From NCBI GenBank assembly GCA_963558185.1, contig CAUWFE010000002.1, positions 27,133 to 91,132 of the forward strand: a stretch of 64,000 nt of DNA. The letters are read 5' to 3'. Positions within the stretch are counted from its first letter, which is position 1, and every line of letters starts with the position of its first letter. This document shows, piece by piece, positions 23,889 through 33,073 of the stretch. The position numbers and the translations under genes are program-made. Below the pieces are notes generated by a model. It did no database searches. It saw only the letters and a list, made by a program, of their open reading frames with translations, and was not told where the DNA came from. The DNA is from UMGS1663 sp963558185. GTDB taxonomy: Bacteria > Bacillota > Clostridia > TANB77 > CAG-508.

Positions 23889-25444
23889 CTAATAAAGAGG
23901 TGAGAAAAATAAAAAATAGAACTAATAATTCTATAATTAATGCAATTATAGCAATTATAACAAATATAGTAACTATACTTATGACTTTTATTATGCAAAC
24001 TGTTTTGATAAAGGTATTGGGTTCAGAATATAATGGTTTAAATGGGCTTTTTACTAATATTATATCAATGTTAAGTATGGTTGAGCTAGGTATTGGACCA
24101 GCAATAATTTTTAATTTATATAAACCAATTAGTAATAATGACATACCCAAGATAAAATCATTAATGAAATTCTATAAAAACTGCTATCACATAATAGGTA
24201 TAGCTATTTTGATTCTTGGAATTATAATGTTACCATTTTTAGAAAATATTGTAGGAAAAAATTCATTACCAATTAATATTTATATAGTATTTATTTTATT
24301 TATAATAGAAACATTTTCTTCATATATGATTTCATATAAGAGATCTATTTTATATGCTAATCAAGAAAGCTATATAACAAATTTAGTACATATTTTGTGT
24401 ATTATAGCTATGAATATTATTCAGATACTATTTATGGTAATAACTAAAAACTATTATTTAGTAGTTATAGCGAGAATTATTTTTAAAATAATAGAAAATG
24501 TGATAATAACAATAATTGCAAATAAAAAATATTCTTATATAAAAGATAAAAATGTAGAAAAATTAGACAAAAAAGTAGTTTATGATATAAAACAAAAAGT
24601 AAAAGGTTCTATTTTTCATAATATAGGAGCTAATGTTGTACTCAGTACAGACAATATTATCATTTCTAGTTTTCTAGGAATAGAAGTATTGGGCAAATAT
24701 GTGAATTACAACATGATTATAAAATCTATATCAAATTTATTAGCACAAATGTTTTCGTCAATTACAGCAAGTATAGGAAATTTATTGATAGATACAAAAG
24801 AGAATAAATCATATTCTATATATAAAAAAATAAACTTTTTAAATTTCTGGATATATTCCTATATAGCAATTGCAATATATTGTGTAATAAATCCATTTAT
24901 TACTTTCTGGATAGGAGAAGAATATTTGTTATCTAATAATGTATTAATAGCACTAATTTTTAATTTCTTTTTACAAGGAATGAGACAAACAATAGCAACT
25001 TTTAGAAGTGCAGCAGGAATATGTTATGAAGATAGATATATTCCTATTATAGAATCAATTATTAACATTGTATTTTCTATAACACTTGTAAAATTATTTG
25101 GACTAGTTGGTGTTTTTATTGGAACAATTATAAGTACATTGTTTGTTCACTTATATAGCTATCCTAAATATGTATATACTAAAATTTTTAATAAAAAATT
25201 TAGGGATTATAATATCGAATTAGGAAAATATACAGGATTATTCTGTATAATTTGGTTAACTACAGTGATAATATATAAAACTATAAATTTAGAAAATATC
25301 TTTTTACAAATAATATGGGCAGTTATAATATCATTTATTTTGCCTAATGTAGTTTTATATATTTGTTATAGAAAAAAAGAAGAATATAAATATTTTAAAG
25401 AACTAATAATTAGTAAAGTGAGGAGAAAAAAATATGATACCTAA
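23879..25444 (+). CDS. Polysaccharide flippase (Wzx-like, MOP superfamily)
   Basis: The 521-residue protein has about 14 membrane segments and a typical start of the mature region (TFIMQTVLIKVLGSEYNGLNGLF). It should move the lipid-linked repeat unit across the membrane. The start is uncertain. TTG at 23879 gives the listed coordinates but has no ribosome site. AAAGAGGTGAG at 23894 is ideally placed eight bases before an ATA codon at 23909, which would give an N-terminus (IKNRTNNSI) nearer the family. The end overlaps the next gene by 11 bases. Confidence 0.87.
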   Translation: MAITNKEVRKIKNRTNNSIINAIIAIITNIVTILMTFIMQTVLIKVLGSEYNGLNGLFTNIISMLSMVELGIGPAIIFNLYKPISNNDIPKIKSLMKFYKNCYHIIGIAILILGIIMLPFLENIVGKNSLPINIYIVFILFIIETFSSYMISYKRSILYANQESYITNLVHILCIIAMNIIQILFMVITKNYYLVVIARIIFKIIENVIITIIANKKYSYIKDKNVEKLDKKVVYDIKQKVKGSIFHNIGANVVLSTDNIIISSFLGIEVLGKYVNYNMIIKSISNLLAQMFSSITASIGNLLIDTKENKSYSIYKKINFLNFWIYSYIAIAIYCVINPFITFWIGEEYLLSNNVLIALIFNFFLQGMRQTIATFRSAAGICYEDRYIPIIESIINIVFSITLVKLFGLVGVFIGTIISTLFVHLYSYPKYVYTKIFNKKFRDYNIELGKYTGLFCIIWLTTVIIYKTINLENIFLQIIWAVIISFILPNVVLYICYRKKEEYKYFKELIISKVRRKKYDT

Positions 25445-26156
25445 AATAATCCACTATGTATGGGTGGGTAATGGAGAAAAAGATATAGAAATAAAAAAAT
25501 GTATAAAATCTTGGAATGAAAAATTAAAAGACTGGAAAATAATAGAATGGAATGAAGAAAATTTTAATATACATAGTAATTCATTTGTAGAAAAAGCATA
25601 TGAACTAAGAAAATATGCTTTTGTAAGTGATTATATACGAGCTTATGCAATTTATAATTATGGTGGAATATATTTAGATACAGATATAATGGTTTTGGAA
25701 TCATTAGAAGAACTGCTAAATAATAATGCTGTTATAGGTTTTGAGTCTAAAGAATATATAAGTGCTGCAATTTTCGGGGCAGAAAAAGGACATGCATTGA
25801 TAAAAGATTTATTAGATTATTATGATAAAGTACAGAATTTTAAATATGAGCATAAAGATAATAATAGTATAATCATAACAAATATATTGAAGAAAAAGTA
25901 TAACTTAAATGCGAATAATACAGAACAAATATTAAATACGGGAATACATGTGTATCCAAGTAAAATATTAAGTGTACCAAGTAAAGATTCCAAAACTATC
26001 CATTTAGTAACAGCTACATGGAATAAAAAAGCTTTAAAACTGAAAGATAAAGTAGCAAAAAAAATTTTAAGTAACTGTAATAGAAAATGGAAACTATGTA
26101 TATATATTAAAATTTTAAATTTGTATCATAAATTCAAAAAGGGGGACTATACATGA
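25434..26156 (+). CDS. Glycosyltransferase family 32 (DXD sugar-binding) protein
   Basis: The protein has 240 residues. It begins MIPKIIHYVWVGNGEKD, contains YAFVSDYIRAYAIYNYGGIYLDTDI with the DXD metal and sugar site, and ends with a basic amphipathic tail. GT32 enzymes such as capsular galactosyltransferases have this arrangement. It overlaps both neighbours slightly, showing tight operon packing. Confidence 0.88.
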   Translation: MIPKIIHYVWVGNGEKDIEIKKCIKSWNEKLKDWKIIEWNEENFNIHSNSFVEKAYELRKYAFVSDYIRAYAIYNYGGIYLDTDIMVLESLEELLNNNAVIGFESKEYISAAIFGAEKGHALIKDLLDYYDKVQNFKYEHKDNNSIIITNILKKKYNLNANNTEQILNTGIHVYPSKILSVPSKDSKTIHLVTATWNKKALKLKDKVAKKILSNCNRKWKLCIYIKILNLYHKFKKGDYT

Positions 26157-27058
26157 TAACTATATTCACACCAACTTACAACAGAAAAGATATATTAAAT
26201 AGAGCATATGAAAGTCTAAAAAAACAAACTAATAAAAATTTTATATGGCTGATTATAGATGATGGTTCTACTGATAATACAGAAGAAATGATAGAAAATT
26301 GGAAACAAGAAAATAAGATAAAAATATCTTACAAAAAACAACAAAATATGGGAAAACATATAGCACACAACAATGCAATAAAACAATGCAAAACACAATA
26401 TCTTCTTTGCCTAGATTCTGATGACTTTTTAGAAGAAAATATGGTAGAATATTTATATGACATTTTGAAAAAAAATGATATGTCAAATATTTGGGGAATA
26501 ATTGGACCGAAAAAAGAAAAAAAAGCGCAAAAAATTTCATGGATAAAAGATGCAAAATATTCTAAGATGGCATATTTATATCAGAAATATAAATATAAAG
26601 GAGAAACTTATATATTACTAAATGTTAATTTAGTAAAAAAGGCAAAATATGAATTACCTAAATTTGGAGAAGAAAAAATGGTACCTGAATCTGTGTTATA
26701 TGATAGACTTGATACAAAATATGATATAATATTATGTCCAGAACCTTTATATATATATGAATATTTGGAAAATGGATATACTAAATCAGGAATTAAATAT
26801 TTAATAAACAATAAAAAAGGTATGGCGTATGCAAATTATGTAAGAGCTTTTGAATCAAAATACTCGATTTACAGAAAAATATTATCATATGCTAGATATA
26901 ATGCAATGAGAAAAATATTTTTTGAAGAAAAATTCAAAGAATACAAAGGTAAATATATTATTAAAATATTAGGTAGTATATTATCACCAATTTTTATGCT
27001 AAATTATAATATGAAAATTAGGAGAATAAAAAATGATAAAAAAGATGAAAGAAATTAA
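26153..27058 (+). CDS. Glycosyltransferase family 2
   Basis: The 301-residue GT-A protein begins ITIFTPTYNRKDILNRAYESL, with IIDDGSTDNTEEMI and the DXD-type LCLDSDDFLEENM. A basic C-terminal tail with hydrophobic stretches may associate with the membrane. It overlaps the preceding gene by four bases and the next by 26. Confidence 0.88.
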   Translation: MITIFTPTYNRKDILNRAYESLKKQTNKNFIWLIIDDGSTDNTEEMIENWKQENKIKISYKKQQNMGKHIAHNNAIKQCKTQYLLCLDSDDFLEENMVEYLYDILKKNDMSNIWGIIGPKKEKKAQKISWIKDAKYSKMAYLYQKYKYKGETYILLNVNLVKKAKYELPKFGEEKMVPESVLYDRLDTKYDIILCPEPLYIYEYLENGYTKSGIKYLINNKKGMAYANYVRAFESKYSIYRKILSYARYNAMRKIFFEEKFKEYKGKYIIKILGSILSPIFMLNYNMKIRRIKNDKKDERN

Positions 27059-27581
27059 AAATATTATATTAAATATTCCAAATATAGAAAAACTGAAAAA
27101 GAATGGATTAAAAGTAGGAACTAATTTTGATGTTCAAAGAGGATGCATTATAGATCCACATCACTGCTGGTTAATTTCAATAGGAAATAATGTAACTTTA
27201 GCACCAGGAGTTCATATTCTAGCTCATGATGCGAGTACAAAAAAAACATTAGGCTATACGAAAATTGGTTTAGTTAATATAGGAGATAATGTTTTTATAG
27301 GAGCACATACTACAATTCTTCCAAATGTTAAAATAGGCAATAATGTTATAATAGGAGCAAATTCAATTATAACAAGAGATATTCCAAATGATACAGTAGC
27401 AGTAGGAAATCCTTGTAGAGTAGTAGAAAAATATGACGATTTTATCGCAAAGAATAAAAAGTTGTTAGAATCAAAACCAAAATTTCAGGAAAATTGGACA
27501 GTTGATGGTAAAATTGATAATGACAAAAAAGAAAAAATGAAGAAAATATTATTGAAAGAAAAAATAGGTTTTGTTAGATAA
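27033..27581 (+). CDS. Hexapeptide-repeat (left-handed beta-helix) acetyltransferase, serine acetyltransferase-like
   Basis: The 182-residue protein has hexapeptide repeats from about residue 50 on: ISIGNNVTLAPGVHI, IGDNVFIGAHTTILPNVKIG and IGANSIITRDIPNDTVAVGNP. Such enzymes transfer an acetyl group from acetyl-CoA to a sugar. AGGAG lies eight bases before the ATG although the gene starts inside the previous coding sequence. Confidence 0.87.
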   Translation: MIKKMKEIKNIILNIPNIEKLKKNGLKVGTNFDVQRGCIIDPHHCWLISIGNNVTLAPGVHILAHDASTKKTLGYTKIGLVNIGDNVFIGAHTTILPNVKIGNNVIIGANSIITRDIPNDTVAVGNPCRVVEKYDDFIAKNKKLLESKPKFQENWTVDGKIDNDKKEKMKKILLKEKIGFVR

Positions 27582-27599
27582 AGGAGAAAAAGAAGTTTT

Positions 27600-28787
27600 A
27601 TGAATACAAAATTAAGAAATAAAAAAATAATTTTTTTGTTAATTTGTATTATGATTATTGGTATATGTATAGGAATAACAAAAAACATCAATATAATTCA
27701 AATAATAGATGTAATAAAAGAGAAATTTGTAGGTCCCCCAATTAATGAAAATAATGAGATTAATAATTCCTTTTTTGGAATAGCAGATGATTTTACTAAA
27801 CCTAGAGAAACATTGAAAGGGATAAATGAAGCTATAAAATATGCATCTAAAGATAATATAAATTATATAAAATTAAAAAAGGGAAAATATTTAATTGATG
27901 GAACTAATAACACAAATTTATCAAAAGGTATTGAAATTGAGGTTTCAAATATTACCATAGACTTAAATGGCTCTACGATAAAATATATAGAAAATAACAA
28001 ACCAGTGTATAATGTTATAAAATTATTAAATGTCGAAAACGTTAATATTTGTAATGGAGTTATAATAGGTGATAAAGATAAACATGATTATGGCACGATA
28101 CAATCATCACATGGATTTGGATGTGGAATATCTATAAATGCTTGCAAGAATATAAAAATAGAAAACATGGAAATTTACAATATGACAGGTGATGGAATAT
28201 ATATAGGAGACCTATTTAATAAAAAAAATGGTACATATGATAACAGTATGGATTGTAGTATAGTTAATAATAATATAAATAATTGTAGAAGATTAGGAAT
28301 AGCAGTAACTGGAGGAACTAACATAAAAATAGAAAAAAATGAGATTTATAATATAGATGGAGTATGGCCAAAGGCCGGTATTTGTATAGAAGCAAATGAA
28401 AATGAAATAATAGATAAAATAACTATAAAAGATAATAAAATTTATACCACAGCATCTAATGATTCTATAATTGCAAGTAAAAATACCCAAAATGTACTTA
28501 TAATAGAAAACGAACTTAATGGAGGAATACTGGGATTAGATGTAAAATGTAAAATAAAAATTATTAACAACAAAATAAAAAGTGGAGATTTAGAATTTAA
28601 AATAAGTGAAGAGCTTAAAAAAAGCGGATTTTATGTAAAAGAAGTATTGATACAGAAAAACAATGTACAAAATGGAAAGGTGATATTAAAAGATATTGAA
28701 AGAGGAGAGGTGTTAGAAAATACATTTATCAATTGTGAATTTGACTTAGAAGAAGGAAAAGTCATTTTTAATGATAATGATATGTAA
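27600..28787 (+). CDS. Membrane-anchored right-handed beta-helix protein
   Basis: The 395-residue protein has one N-terminal hydrophobic segment (about 10-28), then an N-terminal cap (GIADDFTKPRETLKGINEAI) of the pectate-lyase type and a long series of parallel beta-helix rungs (repeats of I-x-I-x-x-N-x-I). The helix is probably outside the cell. Proteins of this fold include polysaccharide lyases, epimerases and hydrolases, so it may trim or modify the polymer made by this locus. No family-specific catalytic residues could be identified with certainty. Confidence 0.75.
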   Translation: MNTKLRNKKIIFLLICIMIIGICIGITKNINIIQIIDVIKEKFVGPPINENNEINNSFFGIADDFTKPRETLKGINEAIKYASKDNINYIKLKKGKYLIDGTNNTNLSKGIEIEVSNITIDLNGSTIKYIENNKPVYNVIKLLNVENVNICNGVIIGDKDKHDYGTIQSSHGFGCGISINACKNIKIENMEIYNMTGDGIYIGDLFNKKNGTYDNSMDCSIVNNNINNCRRLGIAVTGGTNIKIEKNEIYNIDGVWPKAGICIEANENEIIDKITIKDNKIYTTASNDSIIASKNTQNVLIIENELNGGILGLDVKCKIKIINNKIKSGDLEFKISEELKKSGFYVKEVLIQKNNVQNGKVILKDIERGEVLENTFINCEFDLEEGKVIFNDNDM

Positions 28788-28790
28788 AAC

Positions 28791-29453
28791 ATGTTAATAG
28801 AAATATATAATAATTTTAGAAAAGTATATAATAAAGTAAAATATAGATTTAAGAATAATACAATAATTCAGACTAAATATATAGGAAAAAATGTTAATAT
28901 TGGGAAATATTGTAGGATAAGTAAGAATACATATATAGGTCAAAATTCAGAAATAGGAGATTTTACTTACTTTAATACAGGACCTTCTTTTATTAGTGTA
29001 GCAACTAATACAAAAATAGGAAAATTTTGTTCAATAGGACCAGGCACATATATAGGAATAGGAAATCACAAAATGAATGTATTAACAACTCATCCTATTG
29101 TTAGTGATATTGCTTATCAAAATATAGTTGATGTTTCAGAAAATAATAAAAAGATAGAATTAGAAACAATAATTGGAAATGATGTTTGGATTGGTGCAAA
29201 TGCAATTATAATAGAGGGAATAAAAATAGGAAATGGTGCAGTTATAGCAGCAGGAGCAGTTGTTACTAAAGATGTAGAAGACTATGCTATTGTAGGTGGT
29301 GTTCCAGCAAAAATTTTAAAATATAGATTTGATGAAAAAACAAGAAGTCGTTTGAAACAAAAAGAAGAAAAATGGTGGCAGTGGAATACAAATGAATTAA
29401 AAGAAAATTATAATCTGTTGTTAAATGTAGAAGAATATCTAGATAAAAATTAA
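28791..29453 (+). CDS. CatB-like hexapeptide-repeat acetyltransferase
   Basis: This 220-residue left-handed beta-helix protein has the xenobiotic-acetyltransferase layout: rungs NIGKYCRISKNTYIG, a loop with GIGNHKMNVLTTHPIV carrying the likely catalytic His, then DVWIGANAIIIEGIKIGNGA and a C-terminal KWWQWNTNELKENY. It probably O-acetylates a sugar. It is the last gene of the polysaccharide operon; only a weak 16-base palindrome (29463-29478) follows as a possible terminator. Confidence 0.85.
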   Translation: MLIEIYNNFRKVYNKVKYRFKNNTIIQTKYIGKNVNIGKYCRISKNTYIGQNSEIGDFTYFNTGPSFISVATNTKIGKFCSIGPGTYIGIGNHKMNVLTTHPIVSDIAYQNIVDVSENNKKIELETIIGNDVWIGANAIIIEGIKIGNGAVIAAGAVVTKDVEDYAIVGGVPAKILKYRFDEKTRSRLKQKEEKWWQWNTNELKENYNLLLNVEEYLDKN

Positions 29454-29506
29454 ATATTAAAGTCTTAAAATTTTAAGAATAATTTTGAACAATTCTGTTA
29501 CATTTA

Positions 29507-29535
29507 TTGACTTTTGCATACATACAATATATGAT
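29507..29535 (+). promoter_or_regulatory. Promoter of the LRR-dockerin gene
   Basis: TTGACT (29507-29512) and TATGAT (29530-29535) with a 17-base spacer, about 85 bases before the start codon. An A-rich leader with a ribosome site GAAAGGAAAC follows. Confidence 0.55.
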
Positions 29536-29621
29536 AATATAAAATAAAACCTAAGAGAACAAGGCTAAAAAATAAAAATTTTTTAACCAAAATTATGCAT
29601 TGAGAAAGGAAACAAGTAAAT

Positions 29622-31265
29622 ATGAAAAATATTTTAAAAATAGCAGTTATATTAATACTATTTTTTATCACATTTACAACTGTATCAAATGCATCAGAAG
29701 AACAAATAGATGTTACATCAAACTTTAAAGATGAAAATTTGAGACAAGCAATTTTAGAAATAGTAAGGGAAGTTACAAAGGATCCAAATAAAACAAATAT
29801 AACTATAGGTGATATAAATAAAATAACATCAGATAACTTACCAAGTGGAAAGCAATTACACTTAGCAGGAAAAGGAATAAAAAGTTTAGAAGGTCTTGAA
29901 CTATTTTCTGGAAAGAACATTGAATGGATATATTTAGACTGGAATGAAATTGCAGATATATCAATACTTTCAAGGTTTACTTCATTAACAAAAATAAGTA
30001 TGAGTAGTAATAAAATAACAGATATCACACCACTTGCAAAACTAACAAATTTAGTGAACTTAAATATAAGCAATAATCAAATAAGTTCATTAGAACCAAT
30101 TAAAAATTTAACAAATATACAATACATATATGCAGATAACAATAAAATAACAGAAATAACAGCACTTAGTAAATTAACTAATGCAAAAGAAATTTCAGTT
30201 TCAGGAAATCAAATTACAAATATAGATTTGCTAACTAAACTTCCTAATTTATATGGATTAGATGCAAGTAGAAATAATATAGCTAATATAGAAAATTTTC
30301 AAATAAATACACATATTACAAATATGAATTTAAATTATAATAATTTAAGTACATTACAAGGAATACAAAATATTAAAAATTTACAAATATTTAGTGCAAG
30401 TAATAATAAAATAGTTGATATTACACCAATTACAGACTTAAGAGAATTATATAATTTAAATTTAAATGCAAATAAAATTACAGACATAACTAAAATTAAT
30501 AAAATGAAGCAATTAGAATATCTATATTTAGATGCAAATAATATAATTTATGTACAAGCAATAGATGAGCTACCAAACTTAAAAAAAGTAACATTATATA
30601 ATCAAACATATGAATTTATTATAAAAGAGCAATATAACCAAGAAGATTTACAAATAAATTTAACGGATTATTTTATAAAATTAAAAGAAACAGGGCATAA
30701 ACTGTATGAACAAAATGCAAAAGTAGAAATACAAAATTCAACAGGATATACATTAGCTCAAGACTGGTCGTACATTATTATTAAACAAAGTGATTTACAA
30801 AACAAACCAATCATAATGAAAATATATGATAATGAAAATTCATATATTACATTTACAATAAAACAAGAAATTCCACAACAAGAGTTAGCAAGCACAATAT
30901 ATACCATAGAAAATAAATATGTAAAAAATGTACCAGCAAAAACAACTAAAGAAGTATTTAACCAAAATGTAAATATACCAGTAGAAATACTTCGAAATGA
31001 TAAAGCATTGCAAAATACACAAATAGTAGCAACTAAAGATGTAGTTAAACTAAACTCAAAATCATATATAATCATTGTAGATGGAGATATTACAAAAGAT
31101 GGATTAGTTAATATTTTTGATATAATGAAAATTAAACGAAAAGTAATAGGACTAGTAGAATTAGATGTGGATACAAATATGGCAGCAGATATAACAAAAG
31201 ATGGAAATGTGAACATTATGGATGTCATGAAAATGCTAAGAATGGTAAGTAATGAAACAAACTAA
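29622..31265 (+). CDS. Secreted leucine-rich-repeat protein with C-terminal dockerin
   Basis: The 547-residue protein has a signal peptide ending near TVSNASEEQ. An internalin-type LRR block of about ten 21-22-residue repeats follows (LTNLVNLNISNNQISSLEPI and similar, about residues 80-320). A linker of about 130 residues leads to a type I dockerin (about residues 486-545): GDITKDGLVNIFDIMKI and ADITKDGNVNIMDVMKM, two F-hand-like calcium loops. The dockerin should bind a cohesin, and the next gene encodes a cohesin-like, surface-anchored protein. The LRR block suggests binding of a protein or glycan ligand outside the cell. Confidence 0.88.
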   Translation: MKNILKIAVILILFFITFTTVSNASEEQIDVTSNFKDENLRQAILEIVREVTKDPNKTNITIGDINKITSDNLPSGKQLHLAGKGIKSLEGLELFSGKNIEWIYLDWNEIADISILSRFTSLTKISMSSNKITDITPLAKLTNLVNLNISNNQISSLEPIKNLTNIQYIYADNNKITEITALSKLTNAKEISVSGNQITNIDLLTKLPNLYGLDASRNNIANIENFQINTHITNMNLNYNNLSTLQGIQNIKNLQIFSASNNKIVDITPITDLRELYNLNLNANKITDITKINKMKQLEYLYLDANNIIYVQAIDELPNLKKVTLYNQTYEFIIKEQYNQEDLQINLTDYFIKLKETGHKLYEQNAKVEIQNSTGYTLAQDWSYIIIKQSDLQNKPIIMKIYDNENSYITFTIKQEIPQQELASTIYTIENKYVKNVPAKTTKEVFNQNVNIPVEILRNDKALQNTQIVATKDVVKLNSKSYIIIVDGDITKDGLVNIFDIMKIKRKVIGLVELDVDTNMAADITKDGNVNIMDVMKMLRMVSNETN

Positions 31266-31269
31266 AAAA

Positions 31270-31347
31270 TGTAACAAAATTGCAACAAACTTGTAACAAA
31301 AATGTAAATTAAAAAAGATTGTATAAAAAACATTAATATGATATCAT
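31270..31347 (+). promoter_or_regulatory. Four-copy WalR-like box and promoter of the cohesin-like gene
   Basis: TGTAAC (31270), TGCAAC (31281), TGTAAC (31292) and TGTAAA (31303) form an array with an exact 11-base period, as in the WalR consensus TGTWAH-N5-TGTWAH. TTGTAT (31319-31324) and TATCAT (31342-31347) with a 17-base spacer can serve as the promoter. The array would lie directly upstream of the -35, the usual place for an activator. Confidence 0.55.
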
Positions 31348-31408
31348 AAACAAAAATATGATAATTAAATAAGAAAGGAGAATATCCATTACTGGATATA
31401 AATTGAAT

Positions 31409-32203
31409 ATGCAAAAGAATGTAAAAATTATAGTAAGTATTTTAATAACAATAACAATTTTTTTAATATCAACAACTGTTCAAGCGGAAGAAATATACAA
31501 GGTAGATATGGGCTTAGTTGCTGAAAATATGACAATAGATTTAGATAAACAAAAAGAAGTAGCTATATATTTGAAGTTAACAGATTTTAATTTGCCAGAT
31601 AAAATTTTAGGTTATGAAGCAGTTTTAAATTACGATACAAATGTATTTTCAAAAGTAACAGTAACAGGATTAAATGACTGGATAGGAATAAGTAGCAATA
31701 ATGATATATATACAGAATCAACAAAAAAATTAGTATCAACAACTTCAAATGCAACTATTAATACAAATGTAGCAAAACTAGTATTTACAATAAGTGAAAC
31801 AGCAAAAGCACAAGATACAACAATAACATTGAATAAATTATTGATAGCAGCAGGAAATGAAGAAAGTACACAGGTAGAAGAAAAAACAAAAAGTATAACA
31901 TTACACTTAGAAAAAAAACAACAAGAACCAGCACCAGATGAAGGTGAAAATAATAAACCAAATAACGAGCAAAAACCAGACAATAAAAATGAAGTAACAA
32001 ATGCTCAAAAAAATGAAGTAGCAAATGAAACTGTAAATCAAGATAGAGCTAATATAACAGTTACTACTCCTACTGATGATACACAAGCAAATGGGAAAAT
32101 TCCACAAACAGGAGCTAATATGCAAGTATTAGGTGCTATAGTAATAATTGCTATTTTAGGAATTATAATCTATATTAGATATCGTTCAATAGAAATAAAA
32201 TAG
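31409..32203 (+). CDS. Cohesin-like domain protein with sortase-type anchor
   Basis: A signal peptide (IIVSILITITIFLISTTVQA) is followed by one domain of about 140 residues whose start (VDMGLVAENMTIDLDKQKEV) and LGYEAVLNYDTNVFSKVTV fit the cohesin / carbohydrate-binding beta-sandwich. A Pro/Glu/Asn-rich spacer, the sorting-like motif IPQTG, a hydrophobic helix and a short basic tail come next. It is probably wall-linked and may display the dockerin of the preceding gene product. The start is unusual. AGGAG at 31376 is 28 bases from this ATG and 22 from a TTG at 31403, but seven from an in-frame ATT at 31388; a small hairpin (31382-31399) lies between. Confidence 0.82.
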   Translation: MQKNVKIIVSILITITIFLISTTVQAEEIYKVDMGLVAENMTIDLDKQKEVAIYLKLTDFNLPDKILGYEAVLNYDTNVFSKVTVTGLNDWIGISSNNDIYTESTKKLVSTTSNATINTNVAKLVFTISETAKAQDTTITLNKLLIAAGNEESTQVEEKTKSITLHLEKKQQEPAPDEGENNKPNNEQKPDNKNEVTNAQKNEVANETVNQDRANITVTTPTDDTQANGKIPQTGANMQVLGAIVIIAILGIIIYIRYRSIEIK

Positions 32204-32211
32204 TTAATATT

Positions 32212-32240
32212 GGGCAATGTTAAAAGCATTGCTCTTTTTT
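32212..32240 (+). terminator. Intrinsic terminator after the cohesin-like gene
   Basis: GGGCAATG and CATTGCTC form a short stem around a seven-base loop, followed by six T. Confidence 0.85.
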
Positions 32241-32263
32241 ATTAAATAAATTTATGAAAAAAC

Positions 32264-32293
32264 TTGAAAAATATACCTGAAATTGGGTATAAT
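32264..32293 (+). promoter_or_regulatory. Promoter of the capsule regulatory genes
   Basis: TTGAAA (32264-32269) and TATAAT (32288-32293), spacer 18. It lies 40 bases before the chosen start of the Wzz-like gene and excludes a longer reading frame that begins at 32264. Confidence 0.7.
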
Positions 32294-32332
32294 ATAACAT
32301 ATGAAAAAATAGGGAAGGAAGATATAAAAAAC

Positions 32333-33073
32333 ATGGAAGATTTTGATTTAAAAGAATTATTTAGTATTTTTTGGAATAGAAAAAATTACATATTATTGAT
32401 AGTTGCAATTTCAATGGTAGTAGGAATTATTTATTCTTACTTTTTTGTAAAGCCAAAATATAAGTCTCAAACATCATTATTATTAGCACAGTCAAATATT
32501 AATGCTCAAGAGCAAGAAGGTATAGTAGGAGATGTAGGTGGAATTACAACAAATGATGTAACATTGAACCAAAAATTAGTTCCAACATATAGTGTACTTT
32601 TAAAAAGTGATAGTATAATTAACGAAGTTGTAGATAACTTAAATATAGATGTATCAGCTGAACAACTAAAAAACAGTATTACAGTTAGTGCAGTTAAAGA
32701 TACACAATTAATAAATATAACCGTAACAGCTGAAGCTCCAAGAAATGCAAAAGTAATAGCAGATGAAATTTCAAAGGTATTTATTGAAAAAATAGCACAT
32801 GATATTTACAAAATGGATAATGTTACTATAATAGATTCAGCAAAAGAAGATTCAAATCCATATAATATAAATCATACAAAAGATATAATAATGTTTACAG
32901 CTATAGGTATTGTAATTGCAATTGTATATGTTCTAATTGCAAATATGTTGGATACTACAGTAAAATCACAAGAAGATATAGAAAAAAAATTAGGACTTTC
33001 TGTTATTTCAAGTATTCCATTATATAATTTTAATGCAAGTATGAAACCTGTTTCAAAAGGAGGAAGAAGATAA
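32333..33073 (+). CDS. Wzz-like chain-length determinant (CapA/YveK-type kinase modulator)
   Basis: The protein of 246 residues has two membrane helices (about 20-40 and 188-208) flanking an extracytoplasmic domain, the Wzz plan. FKPKYKSQTSLLL-like sequence (here VKPKYKSQTSLLL) follows the first helix, and the C-terminus TVKSQEDIEKKLGLSVISSIP is the cytoplasmic kinase-activating segment. It should control polymer length and activate the tyrosine kinase encoded next. The ATG at 32333 has AAGGAAG upstream. The stop codon overlaps the next start codon by one base. Confidence 0.9.
   Translation: MEDFDLKELFSIFWNRKNYILLIVAISMVVGIIYSYFFVKPKYKSQTSLLLAQSNINAQEQEGIVGDVGGITTNDVTLNQKLVPTYSVLLKSDSIINEVVDNLNIDVSAEQLKNSITVSAVKDTQLINITVTAEAPRNAKVIADEISKVFIEKIAHDIYKMDNVTIIDSAKEDSNPYNINHTKDIIMFTAIGIVIAIVYVLIANMLDTTVKSQEDIEKKLGLSVISSIPLYNFNASMKPVSKGGRR

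Noticed and set aside
32264..32332. Extended N-terminus of the Wzz-like protein
   Set aside because: The stretch contains the -35 and -10 of a good promoter, and the downstream ATG has a ribosome site.
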